From: Candidatus Woesebacteria bacterium UBA5073
GTDB lineage: Bacteria > Patescibacteriota > Microgenomatia > UBA8517
NCBI GenBank assembly: GCA_002415845.1
Contig: DIAR01000056.1
Span: forward strand, 1-29,340
Direction: 5' to 3'
Length of the DNA stretch: 29,340 nt
The notes beneath the pieces were generated by a model. That model saw only the letters and a program-made list of their open reading frames with translations, was not told the origin of the DNA and searched no databases. The position numbers and the translations under genes are program-made. Shown here one piece after another: positions 6,057 through 14,630 of the stretch; within the stretch, counting starts at the first letter, position 1, and each line of letters opens with the position of its first letter.

Positions 6057-6937
6057 AGACTTTTGAGGAAAGCCAGGAAGTCGTCTTTGAATTCTTCCCT
6101 TTTAAGGGCGTATTTAACCTGGGTTTTCATATACCTTAATGGATCTCCGGTGGTCATCCATTCCCCCTCGACCTTTAAAGCGTAAACGGGTTTAACTTTG
6201 GCGTACTCAACCACCTGGTCAATGAGCCAGAGTTCGTTGGCTTTGCCCAATTTTGTTTGGTTGACGTTTTTCTCGGCGATATCCAGAATTTCCTTGTTTA
6301 AAACAAAACGGCCAAATTGGGCCAGGTATGGCTCTGAAATGGAATCGGGGTCAGGTTTTTCAACGGCATCAATGATTCGATCCGTGGATCCTTCGGCCAA
6401 TTGGTAAATACCGTAACGGTTAACTTCCGATTTGGGAACAATTTGCACGCCAACAGTGGGGGAACCTTCTTTTTGATCGGAGAAATCAATCAACTGCTTT
6501 AAACAAGGCACTTCGCTTAAAACCATATCGTCACCAAACATGTAGGCAAAACGTTCACCTTCTTTGATGTACTGCTTGGCAGCCAATAAAGGAGAGGCAT
6601 TGCCGTAAGGCAGGTCTTTGGTTTGTTTGGCAAAGATGAAGTTGGCCATTTTACTAATCTTTTGAATCCGCTCCAGTATTTCTTCTTTACCGTTTTCTTT
6701 TAAGGTTTGCTCTAAATCGGGGTTTTCCTTAAAGTGGTCTTCCATCACTTCCTGACCTTTTTCGCGGGTGACAATAATTACGTCTTTGATACCGCTTTCT
6801 ACCGCTTCTTCAACCAGATACTGAATAATCGGTTTATCAACAATCGGAAGCATCTCTTTGGGGACGCACTTGGTGGCCGGTAGGAACCTGGTACCGTAGC
6901 CGGCAACAGCGATAATGACTTTAGTTACATTCTCCAT
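6053..6937 (-). CDS. galU: UTP-glucose-1-phosphate uridylyltransferase
   Basis: 294 residues, a normal GalU length. The nucleotide-binding loop is AGYGTRFLPATK at residues 12-23 (the usual Leu after AG is Tyr here), followed by KEMLPIVDKPIIQYLVEEAV. Later motifs include FGDD, AVEKP, GRFVL and the TTGDPLRYM segment near the C-terminus. It makes UDP-glucose from UTP and glucose-1-phosphate in the cytosol and would feed GalE and glucosyltransferases. It is a single-gene unit on the minus strand, with a divergent promoter shared back to back with the YkuK-like gene. Its stop codon overlaps that of the small membrane protein. Confidence 0.93.
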   Translation of the reverse strand: MENVTKVIIAVAGYGTRFLPATKCVPKEMLPIVDKPIIQYLVEEAVESGIKDVIIVTREKGQEVMEDHFKENPDLEQTLKENGKEEILERIQKISKMANFIFAKQTKDLPYGNASPLLAAKQYIKEGERFAYMFGDDMVLSEVPCLKQLIDFSDQKEGSPTVGVQIVPKSEVNRYGIYQLAEGSTDRIIDAVEKPDPDSISEPYLAQFGRFVLNKEILDIAEKNVNQTKLGKANELWLIDQVVEYAKVKPVYALKVEGEWMTTGDPLRYMKTQVKYALKREEFKDDFLAFLKSL

Positions 6938-6955
6938 CTTATAAGTAGTAGTGAA

Positions 6956-6983
6956 ATTATAGCAAAAAAGCCTCCATGCTCAA
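6956..6983 (-). promoter_or_regulatory. galU: galU promoter with extended -10
   Basis: On the minus strand: TTGAGC (6983-6978), a 16-nt spacer and TATAAT (6961-6956), preceded by TGC (extended -10). The gap to the galU ATG is 18 nt. Its -35 box lies 3 bp from the -35 box of the divergent promoter at 6987-7016. Confidence 0.6.
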
Positions 6984-6986
6984 AAT

Positions 6987-7016
6987 TTGCCAGGGGATGG
7001 CCAAAATAGGTATAAT
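6987..7016 (+). promoter_or_regulatory. promoter of the YkuK-like gene
   Basis: TTGCCA (6987-6992), an 18-nt spacer, then consensus TATAAT (7011-7016). The predicted start of transcription falls at about 7023-7024, on the GTG that best fits the protein family's N-terminus. This makes the upstream in-frame ATGs (6976, 6997) unlikely starts. Confidence 0.65.
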
Positions 7017-7023
7017 TGGCCTC

Positions 7024-7521
7024 GTGCAAGCAAATATCAGGTTTCACAGTCCCTCCAAAGGTGAGCTTTCCGCTCCGGGGATAATTAAGGAAATTGCGGT
7101 TTTTGTTAATGAACAGCCGGGTAGCTTTTATCGTTTGGTGATTGGAACCGACTCCCAAACCAAGCGTATTGACGGCCATTCCCAGATTGACTACGTCACG
7201 GCCATTGTTGTTCACAGGCAGGGAAGGGGAGCCAGATACTTCTGGTATAAGAAGAAAAGTAACGACATTCCGGTTTTGAGGGATAAAATCTACAACGAAA
7301 CTTTAATGTCTTTGGATATGGCTGAAGCACTGGTTCCGGACATCCGGAAAGCGGTCTCACCTGTTAAATATGATCTGGAAATTCACATTGATGTAGGCTC
7401 TCTGGGTCCAACCAGGGAAATGATCAGGGAGGTTGTCGGGATGGTTAACGGTAACGGATATGTAGCCAAGACCAAACCGGACAGCTGGGCGGCTTCATCC
7501 GTTGCCGACAAGCATACTTAA
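7024..7521 (+). CDS. YkuK/DUF458 RNase H-like protein
   Basis: 165 residues from GTG 7024. The start is chosen because the family usually begins a few residues before an F-x-x-PSKG motif (here NIRFHSPSKGEL) and because a TATAAT box ends 7 nt upstream. In-frame ATGs at 6976 and 6997 lie in or before that promoter. Landmarks are VIGTDSQ with the first acidic residue of an RNase H-like fold, DYVTAIVVHRQGRGARYFWY, EIHIDVGSLGPT, EVVGMVNGNGY and KPDSWAASSVADKHT. The family is predicted to be an RNase H-fold nuclease; its substrate is not established. It appears monocistronic, 19 nt before rfbA, which has its own promoter. Confidence 0.85.
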   Translation: MQANIRFHSPSKGELSAPGIIKEIAVFVNEQPGSFYRLVIGTDSQTKRIDGHSQIDYVTAIVVHRQGRGARYFWYKKKSNDIPVLRDKIYNETLMSLDMAEALVPDIRKAVSPVKYDLEIHIDVGSLGPTREMIREVVGMVNGNGYVAKTKPDSWAASSVADKHT

Positions 7522-7531
7522 ATAGTATAAT
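7502..7531 (+). promoter_or_regulatory. promoter of the rfbABCD operon
   Basis: TTGCCG (7502-7507), an 18-nt spacer and consensus TATAAT (7526-7531), ending 9 nt before the rfbA ATG. The -35 half overlaps the C-terminal codons of the preceding gene. The predicted leader is about 3 nt. Confidence 0.6.
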
Positions 7532-7540
7532 TTAGAAAAT

Positions 7541-8257
7541 ATGAAAGGCATTATACTCGCTGGAGGACTCGGAACAAGACTTTACCCCCTGACTTTTGCG
7601 ACCAATAAACATTTACTTCCGATTTATGATAAACCGATGGTTTATTATCCGATAGAAACTTTGGTTAAAGCCGGAATTGATGAAGTCCTGGTGGTTACCG
7701 GCGGTCCTTATGCCGGACACTTCATTAGGGTTTTGAAAAACGGTAAAGAACTGGGACTTAAGCGTTTAGCCTATGCTTATCAGGAAGGTGAAGGCGGAAT
7801 TGCCGAAGCCCTTTCTTTGGCCGAAAACTTTGCTGAAGGTGATTCGGTTTGTGTTATCTTGGGAGACAATACAACTGATGCCGATATCTCAAAGGAAGTA
7901 AAAAACTTTAAGGAAGGGGCGATGATTTTCTTAAAAGAAGTGCCTGATCCGAAAAGGTTTGGTGTTCCGGTTTTTGACGAAAACAAAAAGATTGTGAAGA
8001 TTGAGGAAAAACCGGAAAAGCCACAGAACAATTATGCCGTAACGGGCTTGTATATGTATGATGCGTCGGTTTTTTCGAAAATCAAAAACATCAAACCTTC
8101 CGGTCGGGGAGAACTGGAAATTACCGATGTTAACAACTTGTTTATTAATGAAGGAAGCTTAAACTGGTCGGTACTGGAAGGTTACTGGCGGGATGCGGGA
8201 ACGTTTAATACGCTCTTAGAAGCCGGAAAATTCTGGTATGAGAAGAAAAATAAATAA
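7541..8257 (+). CDS. rfbA: glucose-1-phosphate thymidylyltransferase, short form
   Basis: 238 residues, shorter than the roughly 290 of classical RmlA; the C-terminal allosteric extension is missing. The nucleotide-binding motif GGLGTRLYPLT is at residues 8-18, with HLLPIYDKPM, LGDN at 107-110, PKRFGV, EEKP, GRGELEITDVN and WRDAGTF. The usual QPSPDGLAQA loop reads QEGEGGIAEA. It makes dTDP-glucose from dTTP and glucose-1-phosphate, the first step to dTDP-L-rhamnose. It heads a complete rfbABCD operon, which supports the substrate assignment over other sugar nucleotidyltransferases. Confidence 0.9.
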   Translation: MKGIILAGGLGTRLYPLTFATNKHLLPIYDKPMVYYPIETLVKAGIDEVLVVTGGPYAGHFIRVLKNGKELGLKRLAYAYQEGEGGIAEALSLAENFAEGDSVCVILGDNTTDADISKEVKNFKEGAMIFLKEVPDPKRFGVPVFDENKKIVKIEEKPEKPQNNYAVTGLYMYDASVFSKIKNIKPSGRGELEITDVNNLFINEGSLNWSVLEGYWRDAGTFNTLLEAGKFWYEKKNK

Positions 8258-8260
8258 ATT

Positions 8261-9268
8261 ATGAAAGTCTTGGTTACCGGCGGGGCGGGTTTTATCGGTA
8301 ATAACTTCATCAGGTATTGGCTTAATAAATATCCTGAAGACAAAATAACCAATCTGGATAAGTTAACCTATGCCGGGCATCTTTCCTCGACTAAAGATTT
8401 TGAGGGTAATCCCAATTATCAGTTTATTAAAGGCGATATTTGTGATGCGGGAATGGTTAACGAAGCCATGGAGGGTGTCGAACTGGTAGTTCATTTTGCG
8501 GCCGAGAGTCATGTCGATCGGTCAATTGAAGGCCCGCAGGTCTTCATTCAATCAAATGTGGTCGGAACACAGGTTCTTCTGGATGCAGCCATAAAACATA
8601 AGGTTAAGAGATTCCACCATGTTTCAACCGATGAAGTTTTCGGAGCATTGAAGTTGGAAGATAAAGAGAAATTCAACGAAAAGACTATCTACAATCCCAG
8701 AAGTCCGTATGCGGCCAGTAAAGCCGCATCCGACCATCTGGTCAGGGCATATTTTACGACTTATGATCTTCCGATAACGATTACCAACTGCTCCAACAAC
8801 GTCGGACCTTATCAGGATCCGGAAAAGTTTTTCTCCCGTTCAATAACCAATTTGATTGATAATCAGAAAGTATATGTTTATGGCGACGGACTTTATGTCA
8901 GGGATTGGCTTTATGTTTTGGATCATTGTCGGGCAATTGACATGGTTATTAAAAAAGGAAAAGTCGGGGAGACTTATTTAATTGGAGGTTTAACCGAGGA
9001 TGTTCCTAACATAGAAGTGGCCAAGAAGATGGCTAGGTTACTTGGAAAAGATGAATCATTCATTGAACTTGGGAAAGACAGAGTCGGACACGACAGACGC
9101 TACGCCGTTGATTGGACCAAGATAAACAAAGAATTGGGTTGGGAACCGGAGTTAGGTTTTGATGAAGTCCTGCAAAAAACGATTGAATGGTACCAAAAAA
9201 ATGAATGGTGGTGGCGACCTTTAAAAGAAGAAGCCGAAGCCCTGTATGCCAGAACCGGTCAAAAATAA
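8261..9268 (+). CDS. rfbB: dTDP-glucose 4,6-dehydratase
   Basis: 335 residues of the extended SDR family. GGAGFIG binds NAD at residues 7-13. HFAAESHVDRSI is characteristic of RmlB, STDEVFG carries the active-site Thr-Asp-Glu, and YAASKAASDH provides the catalytic Tyr and Lys. NNVGPYQDPEKF and the RDWLYVLDHC segment are also typical. It converts dTDP-glucose to dTDP-4-keto-6-deoxyglucose in the cytosol. It starts 3 nt after rfbA, and its TAA stop shares its last base with the rfbC start (TAATG). Confidence 0.95.
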   Translation: MKVLVTGGAGFIGNNFIRYWLNKYPEDKITNLDKLTYAGHLSSTKDFEGNPNYQFIKGDICDAGMVNEAMEGVELVVHFAAESHVDRSIEGPQVFIQSNVVGTQVLLDAAIKHKVKRFHHVSTDEVFGALKLEDKEKFNEKTIYNPRSPYAASKAASDHLVRAYFTTYDLPITITNCSNNVGPYQDPEKFFSRSITNLIDNQKVYVYGDGLYVRDWLYVLDHCRAIDMVIKKGKVGETYLIGGLTEDVPNIEVAKKMARLLGKDESFIELGKDRVGHDRRYAVDWTKINKELGWEPELGFDEVLQKTIEWYQKNEWWWRPLKEEAEALYARTGQK

Positions 9269-9819
9269 TGGACGAAAATTATATTACCAAAACTTCAATT
9301 CCTGGTCTTTTGATTGTTGAAAGACCGACCCATGCTGACGAAAGAGGTTTTTTCAGAGAAGTTTTTAGACTTGATGAACTGGAAGCAGAAATCGGTTTTA
9401 AATTCAACATTGTTCAGGCTAATCATTCCCACTCTCTACCTAAGGTAATAAGAGCCCTTCATGCGGAGAATTGGAACAAATTGGTTTACCCAGTAAGTGG
9501 GAAAGCTTTTGTAGCCATTGTTGATATCAGGCCTGATTCCCCAACCTTTGGTAAATTCGAAACATTTAACTTTGATGAAAGCACTCACAGGGCTTTATTT
9601 ATTCCTAAAGGTTTGGCCAATTCGATTTGTGTAGTGGGAGATGTTCCGGTTGATTATCTTTATTTGGTTGATGCTTACTATACGGGTGAGGATGTTAGAG
9701 CTATTGCCTGGAATGATCCGGATTTAAAGATTCCCTGGCCGATTCAAAACCCCATTATTTCCGAAAGGGATAAAAATAATCCCAAATTAAGAGATTTGTT
9801 TCCAGAAAAATTTAAATAA
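9268..9819 (+). CDS. rfbC: dTDP-4-dehydrorhamnose 3,5-epimerase
   Basis: 183 residues from ATG 9268, chosen because it overlaps the rfbB stop as TAATG and gives the standard RmlC length; the reading frame is open further upstream inside rfbB. Cupin-fold signatures: HADERGFFREVFR, QANHSHS, RALHAE with the catalytic His, KLVYPVSGKAFVAIVDIRPDSPTFGK, and IPKGLANSICV. Usual Gly/His positions in the last motif are changed (FAHGF-type to LANSI). YYTGEDVRAIAWNDPDLKIPWP is the expected C-terminal part. It epimerises C3 and C5 of the keto-sugar, the third step of dTDP-rhamnose synthesis. Confidence 0.92.
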   Translation: MDENYITKTSIPGLLIVERPTHADERGFFREVFRLDELEAEIGFKFNIVQANHSHSLPKVIRALHAENWNKLVYPVSGKAFVAIVDIRPDSPTFGKFETFNFDESTHRALFIPKGLANSICVVGDVPVDYLYLVDAYYTGEDVRAIAWNDPDLKIPWPIQNPIISERDKNNPKLRDLFPEKFK

Positions 9820-10722
9820 GTGAAAAAAATATTAATCACTGGTGCTTCAGGTTTAGTTGGCTCAAGATTTGTTGAACTTTATGGTAATAAGTACCAGCTG
9901 ATAACTCCGGAGTACCCGGATTTTGATTTAACCAACATTGAATCAATTAAAAAAATACTGACGGATTACAATCCTGAAGTGGTTATTAATTTAGCGGCTT
10001 TTACCGATGTCGGGAAAGCCGAAGAACAAAGAGATAACAAAAACGATAGTTGTTACCAGATAAATGTTGAAGGTACAAAGAATTTAATTTCTTTTTTTGA
10101 TCCAAAGACAATTCATCTAATCCATATTTCAACTGATTATGTTTTTTCCGGATCAGTTGAAGATCCGGGACCTTATGCTGAGGATAAGTTACCGGAAACG
10201 GATTCGGCAAAACTTTCCTGGTATGGGTTTACTAAGGCCGAAGGGGAGAGGGTTATTAAAAACACCTTGGGAAACGATATGACAATCTTGAGAATTAATT
10301 TCCCAGTCAGGGCTAAATATGATTTGAAATTAGACTACTTACGAAAACCGCTTTCTTTGTTTAATCAGGGAAAACTTTATCCTCTGTTTTATGATCAACA
10401 GGTTTCAATTACCTATATTGATGAAATGTGTCAGGTTTTGGATAAGATTATTGAGGGTAAAATGTACGGAACTTTCCATGCCACAACTCCAAATACGGCT
10501 TCACCATACGACTTAATTGCTTATCTTTTGAACAAAACGGGTAGGGATTCCAGTAAGCTGCAAAAGGCCAGCATTATAGAATTTGTGAAAAATAATCCAT
10601 CTATCAGATACCCGATTAAAGGAGGTCTTAATCCTGTAAAAACCGAAGAACTTTTGGGAATGAAGTTTTTGCCGTGGGAGAAGGTTATTGATGAGCTTAT
10701 CCTTCATGGTTTGGGTTTTTAA
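9820..10722 (+). CDS. rfbD: dTDP-4-dehydrorhamnose reductase
   Basis: 300 residues beginning with GTG directly after the rfbC stop. An SDR fold with GASGLVG (residues 7-13), NLAAFTDVGKAE, the RmlD hallmark STDYVFSG, and YGFTKAEGE for the catalytic Tyr and Lys. The C-terminal part (FHATTPNTASPYDLIAYLL and KTEELLGM) matches the substrate-binding region. It reduces the 4-keto group to give dTDP-L-rhamnose. It closes the operon, and its TAA overlaps the TAA of trmD on the opposite strand through TTAA at 10719-10722. Confidence 0.9.
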   Translation: MKKILITGASGLVGSRFVELYGNKYQLITPEYPDFDLTNIESIKKILTDYNPEVVINLAAFTDVGKAEEQRDNKNDSCYQINVEGTKNLISFFDPKTIHLIHISTDYVFSGSVEDPGPYAEDKLPETDSAKLSWYGFTKAEGERVIKNTLGNDMTILRINFPVRAKYDLKLDYLRKPLSLFNQGKLYPLFYDQQVSITYIDEMCQVLDKIIEGKMYGTFHATTPNTASPYDLIAYLLNKTGRDSSKLQKASIIEFVKNNPSIRYPIKGGLNPVKTEELLGMKFLPWEKVIDELILHGLGF

Positions 10723-11381
10723 ATAAGGTCCGGTCTAATTCTCTTTGTTTTGGCAAGTGACTTTTCCTTTCGCCACTTTTCGATTTCTTTGTGATTACCC
10801 GATTTTAAAACTTCCGGTACTTTCCAACCTTTGAATTCCTCGGGCCTGGTGTATTGGGGGTATTCAAGATATGGAGAAAAGGACTCAAAGACGGTTGCCT
10901 CTTCTTTTTCTAAAACGCCAGGGATTAATCTCACAATTGTATCGATAACAATCATGGCGGGAAGTTCACCTCCAGTTAATACGTAATCTCCGATGGAGAG
11001 TTCCTCATCGATTAAGTGTTCTCTGATTCTTTCGTCAAAGCCTTCATAATGGCCACAGATTAGAATTAAATGTTTAAGATTGGAATACTCTTTAGCCACA
11101 TTTTGCTTAAAAGTTTTCCCTTGTGGAGTTAAAAGGACTACTTTGGAATCTTTTTTCTTCAGATCTTTTAAGGCCAGGTAAACAGGTTCTACCGAAAGAA
11201 CCATTCCGACACCGCCGCCATAAGGCCGTCCGTCGACCGTTTTCCGGGTGTCTTTGGTCCAGTCTCTTAAATCATGAATTTTAATTTCAACCAAACCCTT
11301 ATCCTGGGCTCTTTTGACGATTGATTCGGCAAAAGGCCCGGTAAACATTTTGGGAAAAAGAGTGAGAATATCGATTTTCAT
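10719..11381 (-). CDS. trmD: tRNA (guanine37-N1)-methyltransferase
   Basis: 220 residues of the SPOUT class. It starts MKIDILTLFPKMF and carries RPYGGGVGMVL. The trefoil-knot AdoMet site reads LICGHYEGFDERI, followed by SIGDYVLTGGELPAM, and the C-terminal PQYTRPEEFKGWKVPEVLKSGNH is diagnostic. It methylates G37 of tRNAs reading CUN, CCN and CGG, preventing +1 frameshifts. It stands alone on the minus strand here, without rimM or rplS. Its promoter overlaps that of the divergent glycosyltransferase operon, and its end abuts rfbD. Confidence 0.97.
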   Translation of the reverse strand: MKIDILTLFPKMFTGPFAESIVKRAQDKGLVEIKIHDLRDWTKDTRKTVDGRPYGGGVGMVLSVEPVYLALKDLKKKDSKVVLLTPQGKTFKQNVAKEYSNLKHLILICGHYEGFDERIREHLIDEELSIGDYVLTGGELPAMIVIDTIVRLIPGVLEKEEATVFESFSPYLEYPQYTRPEEFKGWKVPEVLKSGNHKEIEKWRKEKSLAKTKRIRPDLI

Positions 11382-11391
11382 CTTAAGCCTG

Positions 11392-11397
11392 ATTATA
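11392..11397 (-). promoter_or_regulatory. trmD: trmD -10 box
   Basis: Consensus TATAAT on the minus strand, 10 nt before the trmD ATG. No good -35 is visible. The divergent -10 at 11413-11418 is only 15 bp away, so the two promoters probably exclude each other. Confidence 0.5.
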
Positions 11398-11412
11398 CTA
11401 CATAAATAGGGC

Positions 11413-11418
11413 TATAAT
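11413..11418 (+). promoter_or_regulatory. -10 box of the 11431-17918 glycosyltransferase operon
   Basis: Consensus TATAAT ending 12 nt before ATG 11431. The -35 is weak (CTGATT at 11389-11394 with an 18-nt spacer). It overlaps the divergent trmD promoter region. Confidence 0.5.
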
Positions 11419-11430
11419 TGTCTTCTAATC

Positions 11431-13089
11431 ATGTTTAAAAAGAAGCTTTTTTCTCTGGATTTTCTTCTTGTTATTGTGATTATTGGTCTGGTTATTCTGA
11501 CTTTATTTAATACTCTTAAGAATATTTCTTATCCTTTATTTTGGCAGGATGAAGCCGAAACGGTTGTTTATGCCGAAAATGTTTTAAAAACCGGTTTACC
11601 GAAAATTAATAACGGGAAAAATATTCTTAACGAATCGGAAATTCCCGATGAAACGGTGAAGGCGATAAGCGTTTATAACGTCAATCCCCATACCTGGGCC
11701 CAGTTTTACTTTCCCGCCCCCTTTATCTATCTGTCGCAATATTTTGCTGATTTTTATACCAAAAACTTAATTATCAGAACACCACAAGCTTTAATTGGCC
11801 TTCTTGGTGTTGCGATATTTCTTTTGATTCCTTTAAAACTATTACCAACTAAAAGAAAAAAATATCTTTTTTCAATTATCTTTCTCGTTTTTGAAAATTT
11901 TTCCATCTTCTTAATTCTTCATTTAAGAGAAGTCAGGTATTATTCGTTTTTGCTCTTTTTTCTTTCTTTATTTTTCTTTATCTTTATTAATTACCGTTTC
12001 TTGGGAAAGGGGAAGAAAGTATATTTTTATGTTCTGCCGCTGGTTTTATTTTTTCTTTTTAATTCTTTTTTCCCGGCCTACATTATTACCTTTATTTATT
12101 TCGGCCTTTTTGAAGCTTTTCTTTTCTTTAAGGATATAAATAAATTAAGTTTGAGGAATAACTTTTTAAATCATTTAAAGGAATTAATTCCGCTTTTTGC
12201 TTCCGTTCTGCTGATTTTACCCCAAACCATAATTTTGGAAATTTACAAAATCTCGGGAACGGTAACCGAAGTGTTCGGTTATAATTTCTTGGCTTATTTT
12301 AATAACTTATTTTTTACCTTCTCTTATTTTGCCAAGTATGAATATTTGTGTTTGGCTATCCTGGTAAAAATAATCCTTTTTTTCGTTTTAAAGAAACATC
12401 AAAAGTTATCAGTCTTTTTAAAAGAAAATAAACTGGCTCAAATTTCAACCTTTTTTTCCTTCTTTTTTCTTTTTTATCCGATGGTAATTGCCAATAACCC
12501 GTATACTTTCGAACGCTATTTTCTACCTTTGCAGCCAATTCTTATCTTGGTAATTCTAATCGATTTGTTTTTAATGTTTGATATCTTTCGGGAAAGAAAA
12601 ATTAAAACGGAAATGTTACCTTACTTTTTTATATTTGTAGCGATGCTTTTAAGTGTTAATAAAATTGATTTAATAAAAGGCCATCTTTATGAATTAACCC
12701 ACGTCTTTAAAGGCCCGCTTGATTACATTATTCCGTATATCAAGCAAAATTATAAAAACCCGGAAAACTTAATCATTGCCACCAATTATGAAGAACCCTC
12801 ATATATGTTTTATCTTAAAAGTAAGGTGATTATTGGTTTTCAGGGGAAAAACCTGCAGGCCGATATGAAACTTATACCGGATATAATTATTCCAAGAAGA
12901 GACAGGCCCAATTCCTCGAAAGAATTGAAAGCCCTATTTAATAAGGCTGAATACCAAAAAGTGGCTTTTCCGGTATATGATTACCAATATAATAATATTG
13001 CCGATATAGCCCTACCTCTGCCACATTTATTTAAAACATTAACGGTTGATAAAGCTGATTTAATGACCAACATTTACATCAAAAAATGA
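11431..13089 (+). CDS. polytopic GT-C glycosyltransferase, paralogue of 14627
   Basis: 552 residues with many transmembrane helices. After the first helix comes an extracytoplasmic loop with an acidic pair, Asp40-Glu41 in FWQDEAETV, the position of the catalytic acidic residues in GT39/GT83-like enzymes that use polyprenyl-phosphate sugars. A second conserved segment is HLREVRYYS. The soluble C-terminal part (KGPLDYIIPYIKQNYKNPENLI, then HLFKTLTV at the end) matches the protein at 14627 closely in pattern, so the two are paralogues. First gene of a four-gene operon coupled by ATGA at 13086. Sugar and acceptor cannot be read from sequence. Confidence 0.75.
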   Translation: MFKKKLFSLDFLLVIVIIGLVILTLFNTLKNISYPLFWQDEAETVVYAENVLKTGLPKINNGKNILNESEIPDETVKAISVYNVNPHTWAQFYFPAPFIYLSQYFADFYTKNLIIRTPQALIGLLGVAIFLLIPLKLLPTKRKKYLFSIIFLVFENFSIFLILHLREVRYYSFLLFFLSLFFFIFINYRFLGKGKKVYFYVLPLVLFFLFNSFFPAYIITFIYFGLFEAFLFFKDINKLSLRNNFLNHLKELIPLFASVLLILPQTIILEIYKISGTVTEVFGYNFLAYFNNLFFTFSYFAKYEYLCLAILVKIILFFVLKKHQKLSVFLKENKLAQISTFFSFFFLFYPMVIANNPYTFERYFLPLQPILILVILIDLFLMFDIFRERKIKTEMLPYFFIFVAMLLSVNKIDLIKGHLYELTHVFKGPLDYIIPYIKQNYKNPENLIIATNYEEPSYMFYLKSKVIIGFQGKNLQADMKLIPDIIIPRRDRPNSSKELKALFNKAEYQKVAFPVYDYQYNNIADIALPLPHLFKTLTVDKADLMTNIYIKK

Positions 13090-14630
13090 AACTATTTAAA
13101 AAGATTAAAATTCCATCTTGGTTGATTATCGTTATCGTTCTCTTGGTTGTTTTGAATTTAGTCCTTCGTTTTAATAGTTTTTCGGCCCCTTTTGAAAGAG
13201 ATGAAGGCGAATACTCTTATTCGGCCTGGATACTAAAAAGTGGCGGGTTTCCCTATAAGGATGCTTTTTTACAAAAACCACCCTTAATTGTTTATACCTA
13301 TTTTGTGGCCCAACTCTTCGGGGGCAATTCCCTTTGGGCACCAAGGGTTTTAGCCTTTGTTTTTGAACTGCTGGCTACTTTGGTTTTGGGCTACATTGTA
13401 TCTAAAGAATTTAATAAAAAAGTAGCCATTGGGGCGATGTTTCTTTTTACCCCGATGATTTGTTTTCCTGTCTTTATGGGCAGGACCGCCAATACCGAAA
13501 TGTTTATGCTTTTGCCTTTTTTATTAACCTTGGCCTTTTTCATCAAAGATAAAAAGGATCCAAAAAGTATCAATTGGTTTTTATCAGGGATTACTTCCGC
13601 CCTGGCTCTCTTTTATAAACCCATTTGTTTATATGTTCTTCTTTTTATTTATTTAGTTTGGATTATTAAGTTGTGGAAAAAGGAAAAGAAAATCGCTTCG
13701 CTTTTTACAAACGTTGTCTATCTTGTAACAGGGGGATTATTGGTTGTTGTGTTAGTTTTAGCACCGGTAGTGCTAAAAGGGATGTGGAAGTATTTTGTTG
13801 AAACGGCCATTACTTATAACCTTTACTATGCCAAGATGTGGGGCTTCGGTTTTAAAAACATGTTTCTGCAGTTTTCCAGAATATTTAAGTATTGGCCGTT
13901 TGTTCCGGCTTTGTTTCTGTTTTACTTTGTTAAGAAATTTAATAATAAATGGTTTTATTTTGGTTTGTTTTTAACTTCCCTGCTTGGCATTTATCAGGTT
14001 CCGATCGGGCACTATTATATTTTTTTAATGCCGGCCCTGGCCATTCTTTTAAGTATGGGCCTGATTAATCTGGCGGAGATGATAAAGAAAATACCGGTTT
14101 ATGTTTATTTTGTTTTTATTTTGGTTTTTATGTTTTGGTCGGTCAGAATGCAGTTTCCACTAACGCCAATGCAAACCAACTTAATGATTTATGGGACAAC
14201 CAATCCGTTTTATGAGGCACCATCAGTAGCTCTTGAACTAAAAAAGATTACTAAACCGAATGATTTGGTTTTTGTAGCCGGAAGTGAACCGGAAATCCTT
14301 TTTTATGCCCAAAGAAAAAGCGTGTCCCGTTTCGATATTACCTACCCTTTAATTATCGAGACGGTTAAAAGAGAAGATTATCAGAAAGAGGCCGTACTGG
14401 AGTTGCAAAAAAATGAACCGGCAGCCATTGTATATTCAGTTAGACAAGACAGCGGTCTTTGGAATAAAGAAAGCCCAAGAATTTTTTATGATTTTCTTAA
14501 TAACCTAATCAGTAAAAAATATAAACTGGTTGGGGCTTATCTTTGGGATAGTTCTGGTGGCCATTGGGTAACTAAAGTTGAAAAAAGTACTCTGGCTTTT
14601 GCCAGCCTGATTTTGTTCAAAAAGATATGA
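13086..14630 (+). CDS. polytopic GT-C glycosyltransferase (GT39/GT83-like)
   Basis: 514 residues, multi-pass. The first extracytoplasmic loop has Asp39-Glu40 in FERDEGEYSYSAW, followed by GGFPYKDAFLQKPPLIVY, close to the classic ArnT/PMT pattern with the K-P-P motif. A short soluble C-terminal domain (FVAGSEPEILFYAQRK...) follows the last helix. It probably transfers a sugar from polyprenyl phosphate to a lipid, glycan or protein outside the membrane. It sits between two paralogous GT-C genes of a different subtype, with ATGA overlaps on both sides. A 9-bp inverted repeat lies inside it at 13756-13778. Confidence 0.82.
   Translation: MKLFKKIKIPSWLIIVIVLLVVLNLVLRFNSFSAPFERDEGEYSYSAWILKSGGFPYKDAFLQKPPLIVYTYFVAQLFGGNSLWAPRVLAFVFELLATLVLGYIVSKEFNKKVAIGAMFLFTPMICFPVFMGRTANTEMFMLLPFLLTLAFFIKDKKDPKSINWFLSGITSALALFYKPICLYVLLFIYLVWIIKLWKKEKKIASLFTNVVYLVTGGLLVVVLVLAPVVLKGMWKYFVETAITYNLYYAKMWGFGFKNMFLQFSRIFKYWPFVPALFLFYFVKKFNNKWFYFGLFLTSLLGIYQVPIGHYYIFLMPALAILLSMGLINLAEMIKKIPVYVYFVFILVFMFWSVRMQFPLTPMQTNLMIYGTTNPFYEAPSVALELKKITKPNDLVFVAGSEPEILFYAQRKSVSRFDITYPLIIETVKREDYQKEAVLELQKNEPAAIVYSVRQDSGLWNKESPRIFYDFLNNLISKKYKLVGAYLWDSSGGHWVTKVEKSTLAFASLILFKKI
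13756..13778 (+). repeat. inverted repeat inside a glycosyltransferase gene
   Basis: TTTTAGCAC, five bases (CGGTA), GTGCTAAAA: perfect 9-nt arms. It encodes LAPVVLK within a hydrophobic segment. There is no T-run after it, so it is not a standard terminator. It may be chance or an mRNA structure. Confidence 0.4.
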
